Shown: positions 8,724-17,712, counted from the first letter of the stretch. The stretch is DNA of 64,000 bases from Caballeronia sp. SBC1 (GCF_011493005.1 NZ_CP049158.1:372001-436000), one strand, 5' to 3'. Program-made: numbers and translations. The notes: a model not told the origin generated them from the sequence alone.

Positions 8724-9686
8724 TCAGGTGCCTGTCATCTTGAGCGCATCGCGCATTACCGCAGCCAGTTCTCCTGCGGCAAACTTGGCCACATAAGCGT
8801 TGGCGCCCACTTTTCGCACGTGCTCCTCGTTCGCCGACCCGGACAGCGACGAGTGAATTACGACCGGAATTGCCTGCATGCCGGCGTTCGCCTTGATACG
8901 GCGTGTCAGCGTGAATCCGTCCATTTCCGGCATTTCGAGGTCGGTCAGGACAAGTGCAATTTCGTCCGCGGCACAGCGGCCATGTTTTTCCGCTTTGCTC
9001 TGCAAGTCTTCCAGCACGTTCCACGCTTCCTGGCCGCTCTTGGTCATGATGAACGACACGCCCATCGCGGTCAGGCTTTGTGCGATCAGGCTGCGCGCGA
9101 CGCCGGAGTCGTCGGCGGCGAGCACCTTGGTACCCGGTTTCAGGACCAGCCGACCGGTGCTCGATTCATTGATCTCGACCTGCGTCGACGGTAGCACGTC
9201 ACGCAGGATCTGTTCGACGTCGAGCACCTGCGCGAGTCGCGAGCCGTCCACGTTGCCGTCGAGGCGCGCGAAGCTGGTCACCGTCCGCCCGCTTGAATGT
9301 GATTCGGCAGACAAAACCTGATTCCATTCCAGGCGCACGATGTCATCGACTTCCTCGACAGCAAAACCCTGCGTCGTACGCGCGAATTCGGTGACAAGCA
9401 AAATCTTCAGACCGTTCTTCGGCTGGCAGCCCGTGACCTTCGCCAGATCGATCACGGGGATGATCTGGCCGCGGATGTCGGCTACGCCGAGAATCTCCGG
9501 GTTTGCGCCGGCGACCACGGTGATCGGCGGCATCGCGAGGATCTCGCGCACCTTGAACACGTTGATGCCGTATAGCTCGCGTTGTTCGGAGTCCGGCGCT
9601 TCACCGAGGCGAAACAGGAGCAGTTCGAACATGTTGTTGCCGGCGAGGCGAACCCGCTGTTCGATGTCGTGTTGTGAACTGCTCAA
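8724..9686 (-). CDS. cheV: Chemotaxis protein CheV
   Basis: A 320-residue CheV: an N-terminal CheW-like coupling domain (residues about 15-165, with GINVFKVREIL and GVADIRGQIIPVIDL) followed by a receiver domain with D192-D193, the phosphorylation site D249 (LTDLEMPEMDG) and K301. CheV links chemoreceptors to the kinase CheA and takes part in adaptation. The start is TTG at 9684-9686, supported by AGGAGA six bases upstream; the next ATG at residue 19 would cut into the fold. No other che gene is adjacent, so it is an orphan chemotaxis gene. Confidence 0.93.
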   Translation of the reverse strand: MSSSQHDIEQRVRLAGNNMFELLLFRLGEAPDSEQRELYGINVFKVREILAMPPITVVAGANPEILGVADIRGQIIPVIDLAKVTGCQPKNGLKILLVTEFARTTQGFAVEEVDDIVRLEWNQVLSAESHSSGRTVTSFARLDGNVDGSRLAQVLDVEQILRDVLPSTQVEINESSTGRLVLKPGTKVLAADDSGVARSLIAQSLTAMGVSFIMTKSGQEAWNVLEDLQSKAEKHGRCAADEIALVLTDLEMPEMDGFTLTRRIKANAGMQAIPVVIHSSLSGSANEEHVRKVGANAYVAKFAAGELAAVMRDALKMTGT

Positions 9687-10077
9687 GGTGGTTCTCCTGA
9701 TCGATTTATGCCGTGCTTGTAAATAGCCGGTTCCTGATTAGCGGCGCGGCGCGGGGAAACTGAAGCACTTTTCGGCGCTATGTGACGGGACTGTTTCATG
9801 CCGGTCCAGCTGCGCGTGCGGCAGTATCGGGATAGACCCTTGGAGGCTTAAAAAGCAGTGTTTTCCAGCGTTCACGCGGGAGGTGTCTGGCCTATACTTT
9901 TCGAATGGGCTGGGTAATGTTGATGTAAGGCGTGGATGTAAGGCGAATGGTTTCAACGCGGCGGGATTCGGCGAACCCGTGGTGGTGAAGCGCGTCGTGC
10001 GATCCAGATGCCAGCTATCCAGCCATGTGAAACGTCCGCCATTCGGCGGGCGTCGCGCAGTTCAACGGAGGCGTTCG
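9687..10077. other. Divergent promoter region of cheV and the CBS protein gene
   Basis: About 390 bases. It must hold both promoters. I looked for a flagellar sigma-28 type promoter for cheV and did not find a convincing one. No repeats or small genes are supported. Confidence 0.4.
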
Positions 10078-10518
10078 ATGGCAACAGTCGCACAAGTTCT
10101 TAATTCGAAACCCGATCACACCATCTTTACGATCGCCGATACGGCATCGGTCTACGACGCGATCGCGATGATGGCGGAGAAGCACATTGGCGCCTTGATC
10201 GTGACCCACGGCGAAGCGATTGTCGGCATCATGACCGAGCGCGACTATGCGCGCAAAGTCGTGCTGATGGACCGTGTCTCGCGGCAGACTCCGGTGCGCG
10301 AAATCATGACCTCGCAAGTGCGCTTCGTGCGTCCCGACCAGACCACGGACGACTGCATGGCACTGATGACCGAGCGTCGCATGCGGCACTTGCCGGTGAT
10401 CGATGGCGAAAAGCTGGTGGGCATGATTTCGATCGGCGATCTGGTGGCAAATATTATCTCCGAGCAGCAGCTCACGATTCATCAGCTCGAGGGATACATT
10501 CGAGGCGAGCACATGTAG
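10078..10518 (+). CDS. Tandem CBS domain protein
   Basis: A 146-residue protein made of two CBS motifs (residues about 8-65 and 72-130): ASVYDAIAMMAEKHIGALIV...GIMTERDYARKVV and TTDDCMALMTERRMRHLPVIDGEKLVGMISIGDLV. CBS pairs bind adenosine nucleotides and often regulate partner proteins. ERDYARK and ISIGDLV are the usual nucleotide-contact segments of this stand-alone type. ATG 10078 is preceded by GGAGG six bases upstream. It has its own terminator and is probably monocistronic; its partner is unknown. Confidence 0.9.
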   Translation: MATVAQVLNSKPDHTIFTIADTASVYDAIAMMAEKHIGALIVTHGEAIVGIMTERDYARKVVLMDRVSRQTPVREIMTSQVRFVRPDQTTDDCMALMTERRMRHLPVIDGEKLVGMISIGDLVANIISEQQLTIHQLEGYIRGEHM

Positions 10519-10932
10519 TTTGCCCGGGAAGTATGCAGCGCGGCGTGAAGACGCCGCGCTGTGTTTTATTGTTGCCGCTGCATGTGCCTTGTGCTCAATG
10601 CAGTTCGTCTTATCTCGCGTACTCCATGCTCCTTCCGTCACGGCCGTTCGCCCATTCTGTCTGTAAGCAAATTGTTATAATAATCAGATGCTGCACATAG
10701 GGCGCAACTCGGCCTCACGCTGCACGGCTGGCCGAATGAGCCACGCGGACAACGTGATCAGTTTCGCGTTCAAGCGCATCACGCACCCGATCCTTCCCAA
10801 ACGTCAACGGCCTGTGAAGCTTGCGACCGATCACGAGATAAACTAAATCACTATATCGCTCGAATTTCGCGTTGCCCCGGCGCTGCTGTTCCTGCTCAAG
10901 CCCGAGGCCAACGTAGCCAATGCCAATCGCTC
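10519..10932. other. Non-coding region upstream of the metallophosphoesterase gene
   Basis: Holds the CBS gene terminator at its left end. A TATAAT hexamer at 10676-10681 could be a -10 box, but no good -35 sits 16-18 bases upstream. Nothing else is supported. Confidence 0.35.
10537..10570 (+). terminator. Rho-independent terminator after the CBS protein gene
   Basis: AGCGCGGCGT / ACGCCGCGCT form a perfect 10-bp stem with GAAG loop, followed by GTGTTTTATT. Confidence 0.85.
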
Positions 10933-11790
10933 ATGACCCTGTTGCTCCAGATTTCAGATCCGCACTTTGGCACCGAACAACCGCTGGTCCTGGCAGCGTT
11001 GCTGCGCCTCGCTAATACGCTGCAGCCCGATCTGGTTGTCATTTCCGGCGACATCACGCAGCGCGCCAGGCGTGCGCAATTCAGCGCGGCGCGGGCATTT
11101 GTCGGGACATTCGGCGCCACGCCTTTTGTTGTCGTGCCGGGCAATCATGACATTCCGCTCTACAACCTCTTCGCGCGGGTTGCACACCCCTATGCGAATT
11201 ACCGGCGCGTGTTTGGAGACGATCTCGAACCCGTGTTCGAATCGGCCGAGCTGCTGGTAATCGGCGTGAATACTACGCGTGCATACCGTCATAAGGACGG
11301 CGAAGTATCGGCGCAGCAAGTGGAGCGTGTGGTCCGCCGGCTCGAACACGCGACGGCGCGGCAACTGCGGGTTGTCGTTACGCATCAGCCAGTTGCGGCT
11401 GCTCGTGCCAATGACATCAGGAACTTGCTGCATGGGCGCGAACATGCGATTGAACGATGGTCGCAAGCGGGCGTGGACCTGATCCTCGGCGGTCATATCC
11501 ATCTTCCGTATGTGGCGCCGCTGCACGTTGCGTATAAGGACTTGCCGCGTCAGATGTGGGCCGTGCAGGCGGGAACTTCGTTGTCTTCGCGCGTGCGTGG
11601 GAGCGTGCCTAATTCGGTCAACGTGATTGACTACGACACGTCCAACGCGGGCACGCGTCGCGCACTTCGCCGTTTAGTTGTTACGCGCTGGGATTTCAAT
11701 CGGGCGATCGCATCGTTTACTCCCAACATGCAGCACGAACTCGACCTGGATAGCGGGTCACTGAAGACTCCATTAGCGACGCTTTTATGA
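10933..11790 (+). CDS. Metallophosphoesterase (calcineurin-like)
   Basis: A 285-residue enzyme with all blocks of the calcineurin-like fold: D9-P-H11 (ISDPHFG), GDITQRA, GNHDIP, then THQP and GGHIHLP near residue 190. These place two metal ions for hydrolysis of phosphodiesters or phosphomonoesters; the layout is close to the 3',5'-cyclic nucleotide phosphodiesterase group. The substrate is not clear. Its stop overlaps the start of the PAP2 gene (ATGA), so a two-gene operon of phosphatases is likely, perhaps acting on phospholipid or isoprenoid phosphates. Confidence 0.92.
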   Translation: MTLLLQISDPHFGTEQPLVLAALLRLANTLQPDLVVISGDITQRARRAQFSAARAFVGTFGATPFVVVPGNHDIPLYNLFARVAHPYANYRRVFGDDLEPVFESAELLVIGVNTTRAYRHKDGEVSAQQVERVVRRLEHATARQLRVVVTHQPVAAARANDIRNLLHGREHAIERWSQAGVDLILGGHIHLPYVAPLHVAYKDLPRQMWAVQAGTSLSSRVRGSVPNSVNVIDYDTSNAGTRRALRRLVVTRWDFNRAIASFTPNMQHELDLDSGSLKTPLATLL

Positions 11791-12623
11791 AACCGATTGA
11801 AGGGCAGTACGCCGGCTTGTTTGAGGTGGCACACGTAGCCGGTGAGCATGCATTGACGTTGTTTACGGTGTCTCTCGTGCTTGCAATGGTCGTGGTATTG
11901 GGTGCATGGCAGCTTGTGCAGCGCTACGGTTTGCCGCGGGAAAACGGCGGCCCGTCGGCCAAGGTCCTGCTGGTCGTGAATCTGGCGGTGAGCTTCGCCA
12001 TCATTGCCGGCGCGGCAGCCTTGTTCGCCGCAATAGCCGATGAAATCGGCGCGGGCGAGACACTCGGGCGTGCAGACCAGGCTTTCGCGGACGGCATCGC
12101 GAGCGCAGTTCCAATCGGCGTGATCCGCACGTTCGCGCTGGTCACGCATCTGGGCGACGCATGGGTGCTCGCCGTTTGGTGCGTACTTGGCGCGGCCATC
12201 CTCATGGTACGGCGAAGGGTTGCGCTTGCCATTGGCTTCACGCTCGCGATAGTCGGCAACGGCCTGCTCAACAGCGTCATCAAGCACATCTTCGAACGTG
12301 TGCGGCCCGTGCATGATCAATCGATCGCCACCGCCACCGGATGGAGTTTCCCGAGTGGCCATTCATCGGGGTCTCTCGTCACCTACGGCATCATCGCGTA
12401 TGTGCTCGTGCGGGTCTTGCCGGACGGCTGGCGCTTGGCCGTTATCGTCGCGGCTACGCTTATCGCTGTCACAACGGCAGGCAGCCGCGTATTCCTGCGC
12501 GTGCATTTCGCGAGCGACGTGCTGGCAGGTTTCGCGCTGGGAACGCTCTGGCTGGTGGCGTGTATCCTGAGCATCGAATTGACGCGCAGGTATTGGCCGA
12601 CGCCGTCGCGGCGTCAGTCCTGA
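11787..12623 (+). CDS. PAP2-family phosphatase, membrane
   Basis: A 278-residue membrane protein with about six helices. The three PAP2 signature parts are present: K166-(x6)-R173-P174 (KHIFERVRP), P189-S-G-H192 (FPSGHSSGS) and S233-R-(x5)-H240 (SRVFLRVHFASD). Such enzymes dephosphorylate phosphatidic acid, undecaprenyl pyrophosphate or related lipids, with the active site on the periplasmic side. The gene is translationally coupled to the metallophosphoesterase before it. Its last bases overlap those of the convergent PPC gene by 10 bases. Confidence 0.93.
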   Translation: MKPIEGQYAGLFEVAHVAGEHALTLFTVSLVLAMVVVLGAWQLVQRYGLPRENGGPSAKVLLVVNLAVSFAIIAGAAALFAAIADEIGAGETLGRADQAFADGIASAVPIGVIRTFALVTHLGDAWVLAVWCVLGAAILMVRRRVALAIGFTLAIVGNGLLNSVIKHIFERVRPVHDQSIATATGWSFPSGHSSGSLVTYGIIAYVLVRVLPDGWRLAVIVAATLIAVTTAGSRVFLRVHFASDVLAGFALGTLWLVACILSIELTRRYWPTPSRRQS

Positions 12624-13012
12624 CGGTGTATCGACAGTTCGGGAAAGCCGGTGCGCGGATCCAGATCGCGCGAGAAGCGCACGCCATCAAGACAAACGAT
12701 CAGGATTTCCGCCGTCGTCCGCACAATGCATCCCGGCGATACATGGCCGCCGACCACGCGGCCTTCGGCATTTGAAACGGCCATGTGAAGATGCGCGCCG
12801 TCGGCGGAAAGTGAGCCGGCGAGCGTCAGGATTTCGAGGTTACCGTCAAGCCGGGTCGGCTGGTCGAGGCCCGCGTAACGCAGGCTCGCCACGCTCAGGC
12901 TGCCGATGCCCTGCATCACGAACGCGGCGCCAATGGCCTGGTCTCGCGCGATTGCCTCGAGCGCGGCACGCAGGTCGTCGCCGGGAACAAGGCGCACGGG
13001 AAGTGTTTGCAT
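12614..13012 (-). CDS. PPC/DUF296 domain protein
   Basis: A 132-residue protein comprising a single PPC (plant and prokaryote conserved, DUF296) domain: VRLVPGDDLRAALEAIARDQAIGAAFVMQGIGSLSVASLRY at the N-terminus, and HLHMAVSNAEGRVVGGHV with the metal-type histidines. In plants this domain sits behind AT-hooks; bacterial stand-alone members form trimers and are not functionally defined. There is no AT-hook here. The gene is alone, convergent with the PAP2 gene and overlapping its stop. Confidence 0.88.
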   Translation of the reverse strand: MQTLPVRLVPGDDLRAALEAIARDQAIGAAFVMQGIGSLSVASLRYAGLDQPTRLDGNLEILTLAGSLSADGAHLHMAVSNAEGRVVGGHVSPGCIVRTTAEILIVCLDGVRFSRDLDPRTGFPELSIHRQD

Positions 13013-13104
13013 GAGTGAAGTTCCAAGGCTACGCGATGCATCAATGATGGCATGATGATTCCGGTTTCGCGCATCGCCCCTCGATCAAACTGACATTTTT
13101 TCCC

Positions 13105-13494
13105 ATGACAACAGAACTTCATATCCTCGCCTATGCGCTTGTACTAGCCCTTGTTCAGGTGCTGTTGCCGTCGGTGGTGCGCAGCCGCGAAACCGGCCTG
13201 GGATATAACGGCGGACCGCGCGATCAGCCGGGGCCGCCAGTCGGCAAGCTGACTGGGCGACTGATGCGCGCCCAGAACAACCTGTTCGAAACCTTGCCCG
13301 TGTTCGCCATTGCTATCCTGATCGCGCATATGGCCGGCCGCGAAGGCACGCTGACGCTTTACGGCGCGTGGTTGTACATCGTCGCGCGCGTGGTCTACCT
13401 GCCTTTGTATGCGGCAGGGATTCCGTTCCTGCGCTCGCTTGTATGGCTCGTTTCGTTATTCGGCATCATCCTTGTTCTCGTCCCTATTATCTGA
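13105..13494 (+). CDS. MAPEG-family membrane protein
   Basis: A 129-residue protein with four predicted membrane helices, as in MAPEG (membrane-associated proteins in eicosanoid and glutathione metabolism). Family features are the RMRAQ-like segment after the first helix (here RLMRAQNNLFETLPVFAIAIL) and the C-terminal hydrophobic pair. Bacterial members include glutathione transferases and proteins of unknown role. It is followed by the carboxylesterase gene after 26 bases, possibly the same transcript. Confidence 0.92.
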   Translation: MTTELHILAYALVLALVQVLLPSVVRSRETGLGYNGGPRDQPGPPVGKLTGRLMRAQNNLFETLPVFAIAILIAHMAGREGTLTLYGAWLYIVARVVYLPLYAAGIPFLRSLVWLVSLFGIILVLVPII

Positions 13495-13520
13495 AACCAT
13501 CTGAAACCGGAGTCCAGTCA

Positions 13521-14195
13521 ATGACCGCTTTGCTCACCACCATCGACGTGGAAACTGCGCCGAATCCCGAGTTCGCCGTGATCCTGATGCACGGCTTGGG
13601 CGCCGACGCCAACGACTTTGTCCCGCTGGTGCCCGAGCTGCGCCTGGGCGATTTGCCCGCCGTGCGCTTCGTCTTTCCGAATGCCACCGAGATGCCGGTT
13701 ACCGGCAACAACGGTTATGTGATGCGGGCGTGGTACGACATTTTGTCGTTCGAAGGCGTGAACCGTCAGGTCGATGAAGCCGGCCTGAAGGCGTCGTGCG
13801 AACGGATTCGCGAACTGATCGCGCGGGAGAACGAGCGCGGCATTCCGACTTCGAAGATCTTCCTCGCGGGTTTTTCGCAAGGCGGAGCAATGACCTACAC
13901 GGCGGGTCTCACGCATCCCGAGAAACTGGCGGGACTGATCGTGCTGTCGGGTTACGTGCCGTCACCTGGTTTGATCGATGCGGCGTTCAGCGAGGCGAAT
14001 CGCGACACGCCTATCTTCGCCGCGCATGGCACGCAAGACCCCGTGCTGCCGATCGAGCTGGCCCTTCAGGGCCGCGATTTCGCGCTCGCGCACGGTTGCA
14101 AGCTGGAATGGCATACCTACCCGATGCAGCACTCGGTCTGTGGCGAAGAAGTTGAAGCCTTGCGCGTGTGGCTGGCGGCAAGACTTCGCGATTAA
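13521..14195 (+). CDS. Carboxylesterase / phospholipase (alpha/beta hydrolase)
   Basis: A 224-residue hydrolase of the carboxylesterase-II / acyl-protein thioesterase-like family. The catalytic triad is visible: S119 in GFSQGG, D172 in HGTQDPVLP, H203 in PMQHSVC; HGLGADAND near residue 24 forms the oxyanion-hole loop. Pseudomonas homologues cleave short-chain esters. ATG 13521 is supported by GGAG at 13509-13512, whereas the longer frame runs into the MAPEG gene. Its last four bases overlap the convergent nucleoside hydrolase gene. Confidence 0.93.
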   Translation: MTALLTTIDVETAPNPEFAVILMHGLGADANDFVPLVPELRLGDLPAVRFVFPNATEMPVTGNNGYVMRAWYDILSFEGVNRQVDEAGLKASCERIRELIARENERGIPTSKIFLAGFSQGGAMTYTAGLTHPEKLAGLIVLSGYVPSPGLIDAAFSEANRDTPIFAAHGTQDPVLPIELALQGRDFALAHGCKLEWHTYPMQHSVCGEEVEALRVWLAARLRD

Positions 14196-15157
14196 AGCGC
14201 CTTGAACAAGGTGTTTTTATACAACTCGAGCATGCCGGCTGCATCCACGCCGATGCACACCGACTGCGCCGGACGGTCGTCCCAGTCGGGCGCGGGAACC
14301 TGCATGGTCGAGGGTTTCTGTATCGTCTGACCGATTGCAATGCCGCTGGTCAGCACACGCACGGAGCCCTTGCGCACCGTATAAAGATGCGGAGCCAGCA
14401 CGTACGCCACCGCCGACGAATCGTGGACATAGATGCCCTCAAGTCCGGCGCTGTCCTGGTGGAACTGCGCGTAATGCCGCGACACGTCCCACACAAAACG
14501 ACCGGCTTCGCCTGCGCCATCGCGGATTGATGCAAGCCATTCATTCGGCATGATCGTGTTTTGCGTGACGTCGAGGCCGACGAGCGTGACCGGCCACGTG
14601 GCGCCGAGCACGAGATCGGCTGCATCGGGGTCGCACAGAATGTTGGCTTCAGCCGCAGGCGATACGTTGCCGAGCACGCCGGCCGTACCGAACGCGCCAC
14701 CCATGATGACAACCTGCTTCACCAGCCCGGCAATACCGGGGTCGGTTTTCAGCGCGAGCGCCAGGTTCGTCAATGGACCGACCGCGATCAGCGTTACTTC
14801 GCCGGGATGCGCGCGAACGGTATCGATCATGAACTGATGTGCGGGGCGCGCGTCGAGCGTTGTATCGGCGGGCTGGCTCAGCTCGATATTGCCCAGACCG
14901 TTGTCGCCGTGAATCCAGCCGAGCGGCGCGGGCGGCGCGCGATGCAACGGCGCCGCCGCACCGCGTGCCACCGGCACGCCGGGTGCAAAACGCGAGCGCA
15001 AGTAGAGCGCGTTAGCCGTGGTCGTTTCTATGGTCGCGTTGCCGAACACGCTCGTGATGCCAAGCAGTTCGATCTCGGGATGCAGCGCCTGGAACACCAG
15101 CGCCATGGCATCGTCGACACCTGGGTCCGTGTCGTAGATGACTTTATGGGTCGTCAT
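14192..15157 (-). CDS. Nucleoside hydrolase (inosine-uridine preferring type)
   Basis: A 321-residue enzyme with the family hallmark DTDPGVDDAMA at residues 9-19, whose aspartates hold the catalytic calcium, and the later GNVSPAAEANILCDPDAADLVL segment. It splits ribonucleosides into base and ribose. It is the last gene of a salvage operon: its ATG overlaps the stop of cdd by four bases (ATGA). Purine versus pyrimidine preference cannot be told; the operon context with cytidine deaminase favours uridine/cytidine-derived nucleosides. Confidence 0.95.
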   Translation of the reverse strand: MTTHKVIYDTDPGVDDAMALVFQALHPEIELLGITSVFGNATIETTTANALYLRSRFAPGVPVARGAAAPLHRAPPAPLGWIHGDNGLGNIELSQPADTTLDARPAHQFMIDTVRAHPGEVTLIAVGPLTNLALALKTDPGIAGLVKQVVIMGGAFGTAGVLGNVSPAAEANILCDPDAADLVLGATWPVTLVGLDVTQNTIMPNEWLASIRDGAGEAGRFVWDVSRHYAQFHQDSAGLEGIYVHDSSAVAYVLAPHLYTVRKGSVRVLTSGIAIGQTIQKPSTMQVPAPDWDDRPAQSVCIGVDAAGMLELYKNTLFKAL

Positions 15158-15543
15158 AGGTAGAACGCATCGGGGAGTTGTTCGCGGGCAGTGGTGTCGC
15201 GGATCACGCCATTGAGGTTGCCGAGGCGAATGGTCAACTCGGGGCCGCCGAGTTCAATGATCACCTGACGGCACGCGCCGCAGGGCGCAATAGGTCCGTC
15301 GGTGTCGCCGATCACGGCGAGCGCTGCAAATTGATCACGGGTGTAACCGGCGGCAATCGCGCTGAAAAACGCCGTGCGTTCCGCGCAATTGCACAATCCA
15401 TACGATGCATTCTCGACGTTGCAGCCATCGAATACGCTGCCATCTTTTGTGAGCAAGGCTGCACCGACCTTGAATCTGGAATAGGGTGCGTAAGCGCGCT
15501 CGCGCGCGTTCTTCGCGCGTTCGAGCAACTCGTCCATTGTCAT
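15154..15543 (-). CDS. cdd: Cytidine deaminase
   Basis: A 129-residue homotetrameric-type cytidine deaminase. The zinc ligands and catalytic glutamate are C53-A-E55 (NCAERTAFF) and C88/C91 (PCGACRQV); the N-terminal YAPYSRFKVGAAL and the GCNVENASYG motif are typical. It converts cytidine and deoxycytidine to uridine forms. It lies between the nucleoside transporter (10 bases upstream) and the nucleoside hydrolase (overlap downstream), so uptake, deamination and cleavage are coexpressed. Confidence 0.97.
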   Translation of the reverse strand: MTMDELLERAKNARERAYAPYSRFKVGAALLTKDGSVFDGCNVENASYGLCNCAERTAFFSAIAAGYTRDQFAALAVIGDTDGPIAPCGACRQVIIELGGPELTIRLGNLNGVIRDTTAREQLPDAFYL

Positions 15544-15553
15544 GATTTTCTCC

Positions 15554-16831
15554 TTAGTTCAGCGTCAGGAACATGCCTGCGATCGTCGCGCTCATCAGGT
15601 TCGAGAGCGTGGCGGCGAGCACGACGCGCAGGCCGTAGCGTGCCACTTCCGCGCGCCGCTCCGGCGCAACCGCGCTGAAGCCGCCGGTCAGCACGGCGAT
15701 CGACGAGAAGTTCGCAAAGCCGCACAGCGCGAAAGACAAGATCGCTATGGTACGCGGATCGAGCACCTGCAATCCAGCCGCGGCGACGCTGGCGGAGTCC
15801 TTCAAATACGGAGACAGTGACGCGTAGGCCACGAACTCGTTAAGGATGAGTTTCTGACCGAGGAAGCTGCCCGCGAGCGCAGCCTGATCCCAGGGCACGC
15901 CGATCAGATACGCGAGCGGCGCGAACACGGCGCCGAGCACGGATTGCATCGATACATTGGGGTCACCGAACCAACCTCCAATGCCGCCTACAATCCCGTT
16001 CAGCATCGCGATCAGGCCAACGAATGCAATCAGCATGGCGCCGACCATGACCGCAATCTTCAGGCCGACGGTGGCACCCGAACTGGCCGCTTCTATCACG
16101 TTCGCCGGGCGTTTTTCGTCGAAGTTGAGGTTGTCTAGCGTGACGCGGCTGGCTTCGCTCGTGGGGTGGATGATCTTGGCGAACAGCAGTCCGCCCGGCA
16201 CCGCCATGAACGACGCAGCGAGCAGGTATTCGACCTTCACGCCAAGGCCCGCATAACCCGCGAGCACCGAACCGGCGACTGCCGCCATGCCGCTCGACAT
16301 CACGGCGAACAGTTCCGCGCTGGTCATGTCGCGCGCGAAAGGCTTCACGACCGCCGGCATTTCGCTTTGACCGAGAAAGATGGTAGTGACGGCCGAGAAC
16401 GATTCGATCTTCGACACCCCGAGCAGCTTCTGGAAGATCGTGCCGAGCACGATCACGATCCAGCGCATGATGCCGAGGTAATAGAGCACCGAGATCAACG
16501 CGGTCACGAAGATGATGGCGGGCAGCACGCGTACGGCGAAGACGAAACCGCCGTTGCCGAAGAGTTCGAACATCTTCGATTGAACGAGACCACCGAACAG
16601 GAATTCGATGCCTGCGTTGGCGTAGCCGAGTACATGATTGACGCCTGCTGCCGCAGCGGAGAGCACGCTCTTGCCGAAGGGCACGAACAGGATGAAGGCG
16701 CCAATGCCGACCTGCGCCAAGAGAGCAGGCAAGATGGTGCGCAGGCGAATGCCGCGGCGATTGGTAGAGAAGATGAAAGCGATGAACAGAAGTACGGCGA
16801 TGCCGAGCAGATTGCGTGCGATCAGGGCCAT
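15554..16831 (-). CDS. NupC-type concentrative nucleoside transporter
   Basis: A 425-residue inner-membrane symporter of the CNT family. Several family segments can be read: SKIESFSAVTTIFLGQSEMPAVVKPF (the QSE nucleoside-contact motif), SGMAAVAGSVLAGYAGLG, and LNEFVAYASLSPYL; the C-terminus ends in ALCGFANFSSIAVLTGG. It brings in nucleosides with H+ or Na+. ATG at 16829-16831 was chosen because the 59 upstream codons of the longer frame are not hydrophobic and do not fit the family. First gene of the salvage operon. No operator is evident. Confidence 0.95.
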   Translation of the reverse strand: MALIARNLLGIAVLLFIAFIFSTNRRGIRLRTILPALLAQVGIGAFILFVPFGKSVLSAAAAGVNHVLGYANAGIEFLFGGLVQSKMFELFGNGGFVFAVRVLPAIIFVTALISVLYYLGIMRWIVIVLGTIFQKLLGVSKIESFSAVTTIFLGQSEMPAVVKPFARDMTSAELFAVMSSGMAAVAGSVLAGYAGLGVKVEYLLAASFMAVPGGLLFAKIIHPTSEASRVTLDNLNFDEKRPANVIEAASSGATVGLKIAVMVGAMLIAFVGLIAMLNGIVGGIGGWFGDPNVSMQSVLGAVFAPLAYLIGVPWDQAALAGSFLGQKLILNEFVAYASLSPYLKDSASVAAAGLQVLDPRTIAILSFALCGFANFSSIAVLTGGFSAVAPERRAEVARYGLRVVLAATLSNLMSATIAGMFLTLN

Positions 16832-16964
16832 GTCTCGTTGTGTGCGTTTGTCAGAGGAATGGGCGGATGCTACGCCATGCGCGGGGTTTAGAGAATATTT
16901 AGAGAATAGAACGCGATAAGACGCAAACCCGCGCTCACCCGATGCCCGTCTGCGACCGCAAGCC

Positions 16965-17648
16965 CTACGTGAATAACTCGATGACCGGCCAGTTGCGCTC
17001 GGCAGCAATCACCCGCAATTTCGCATCGGGATTGGTTGCGACCGGATGGGTGACACGCTCCATCAACGGGACGTCGTTGACGGAATCGCTATAAAAATAG
17101 CTTGCTTCGAAGTCGTCCAGCTTCAATCCCTGCGATGCAAGCCATTGCTCGGTGCGGACAATCTTGCCTTCGCGGAACGTCACCACGCCCACCGAGCGCC
17201 CGGTGTAACGTCCGAGCGGATCATTGCCTTCAGTGCCCAGTTCAATGGCCAGCAAATGCTCAACCCCAAGTGCCTTCGCAATGGGCGTCGTAATAAATGC
17301 ATTGGTCGCGGTAACGATGCAGCACAAGTGCCCTGCGTCGAGATGACGGCGCAGCAGTGCAAGCGCTTCAGGGCGGATGGCCGGTTCGATTACCGTCTTC
17401 ATGAAGCTCGCATGCCACGCATCGAGCTGCGCGCGCGGATGACGGGCGAGTGGCGCGAGTGTCAGGTCCAGATACTCGTCCATGTCGAGCGTGCCAGCGA
17501 CGTATTGCTGATAGTACGCGTCGATTCCCCGCGCGTGATCTGCGCTGCCCTCGAAACCCAGCGTGGCGTAGAAGCGCGCCCACGACTGATCGCTATCCAG
17601 CGGCAGCAACGTGTGATCCAGATCGAACAGCGCCAGTGTGCGACTCAT
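16965..17648 (-). CDS. HAD-superfamily hydrolase, subfamily IB (SerB-like)
   Basis: A 227-residue phosphatase. Motif I is D9-L-D11-H-T (LFDLDHTLL), motif II the TATN segment, and motif III/IV YSDSVNDVPLME. The helical cap after motif I is of the C1 type, as in phosphoserine phosphatase and the related IB subgroup (PSPase-like hydrolase family, TIGR01490-like). The substrate is not known. Its leader contains an intrinsic terminator pointed at it (17683-17712), see findings. It lies downstream of no other gene and may be monocistronic. Confidence 0.92.
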   Translation of the reverse strand: MSRTLALFDLDHTLLPLDSDQSWARFYATLGFEGSADHARGIDAYYQQYVAGTLDMDEYLDLTLAPLARHPRAQLDAWHASFMKTVIEPAIRPEALALLRRHLDAGHLCCIVTATNAFITTPIAKALGVEHLLAIELGTEGNDPLGRYTGRSVGVVTFREGKIVRTEQWLASQGLKLDDFEASYFYSDSVNDVPLMERVTHPVATNPDAKLRVIAAERNWPVIELFT

Positions 17649-17682
17649 GCCATAGCCCTTGATTAAGCCCTTGATCGCAAGT

Positions 17683-17712
17683 AAAAAACGCGCCAGACAA
17701 CACCGTCTGGCG
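17683..17712 (-). terminator. Intrinsic terminator within the leader of the HAD gene
   Basis: On the minus strand CGCCAGAC / GTCTGGCG form a perfect 8-bp stem with a 6-base loop, followed by CG and six T. It lies 35 bases upstream of the HAD gene start and faces that gene, with no annotated minus-strand gene between it and the divergent Na/Pi gene. Confidence 0.75.

Noticed and set aside
9687..9770. Possible flagellar (sigma-28) promoter for cheV
   Set aside because: I looked for TAAA-N15-GCCGATAA and found only a loose TAAATCGATC, too far from consensus.
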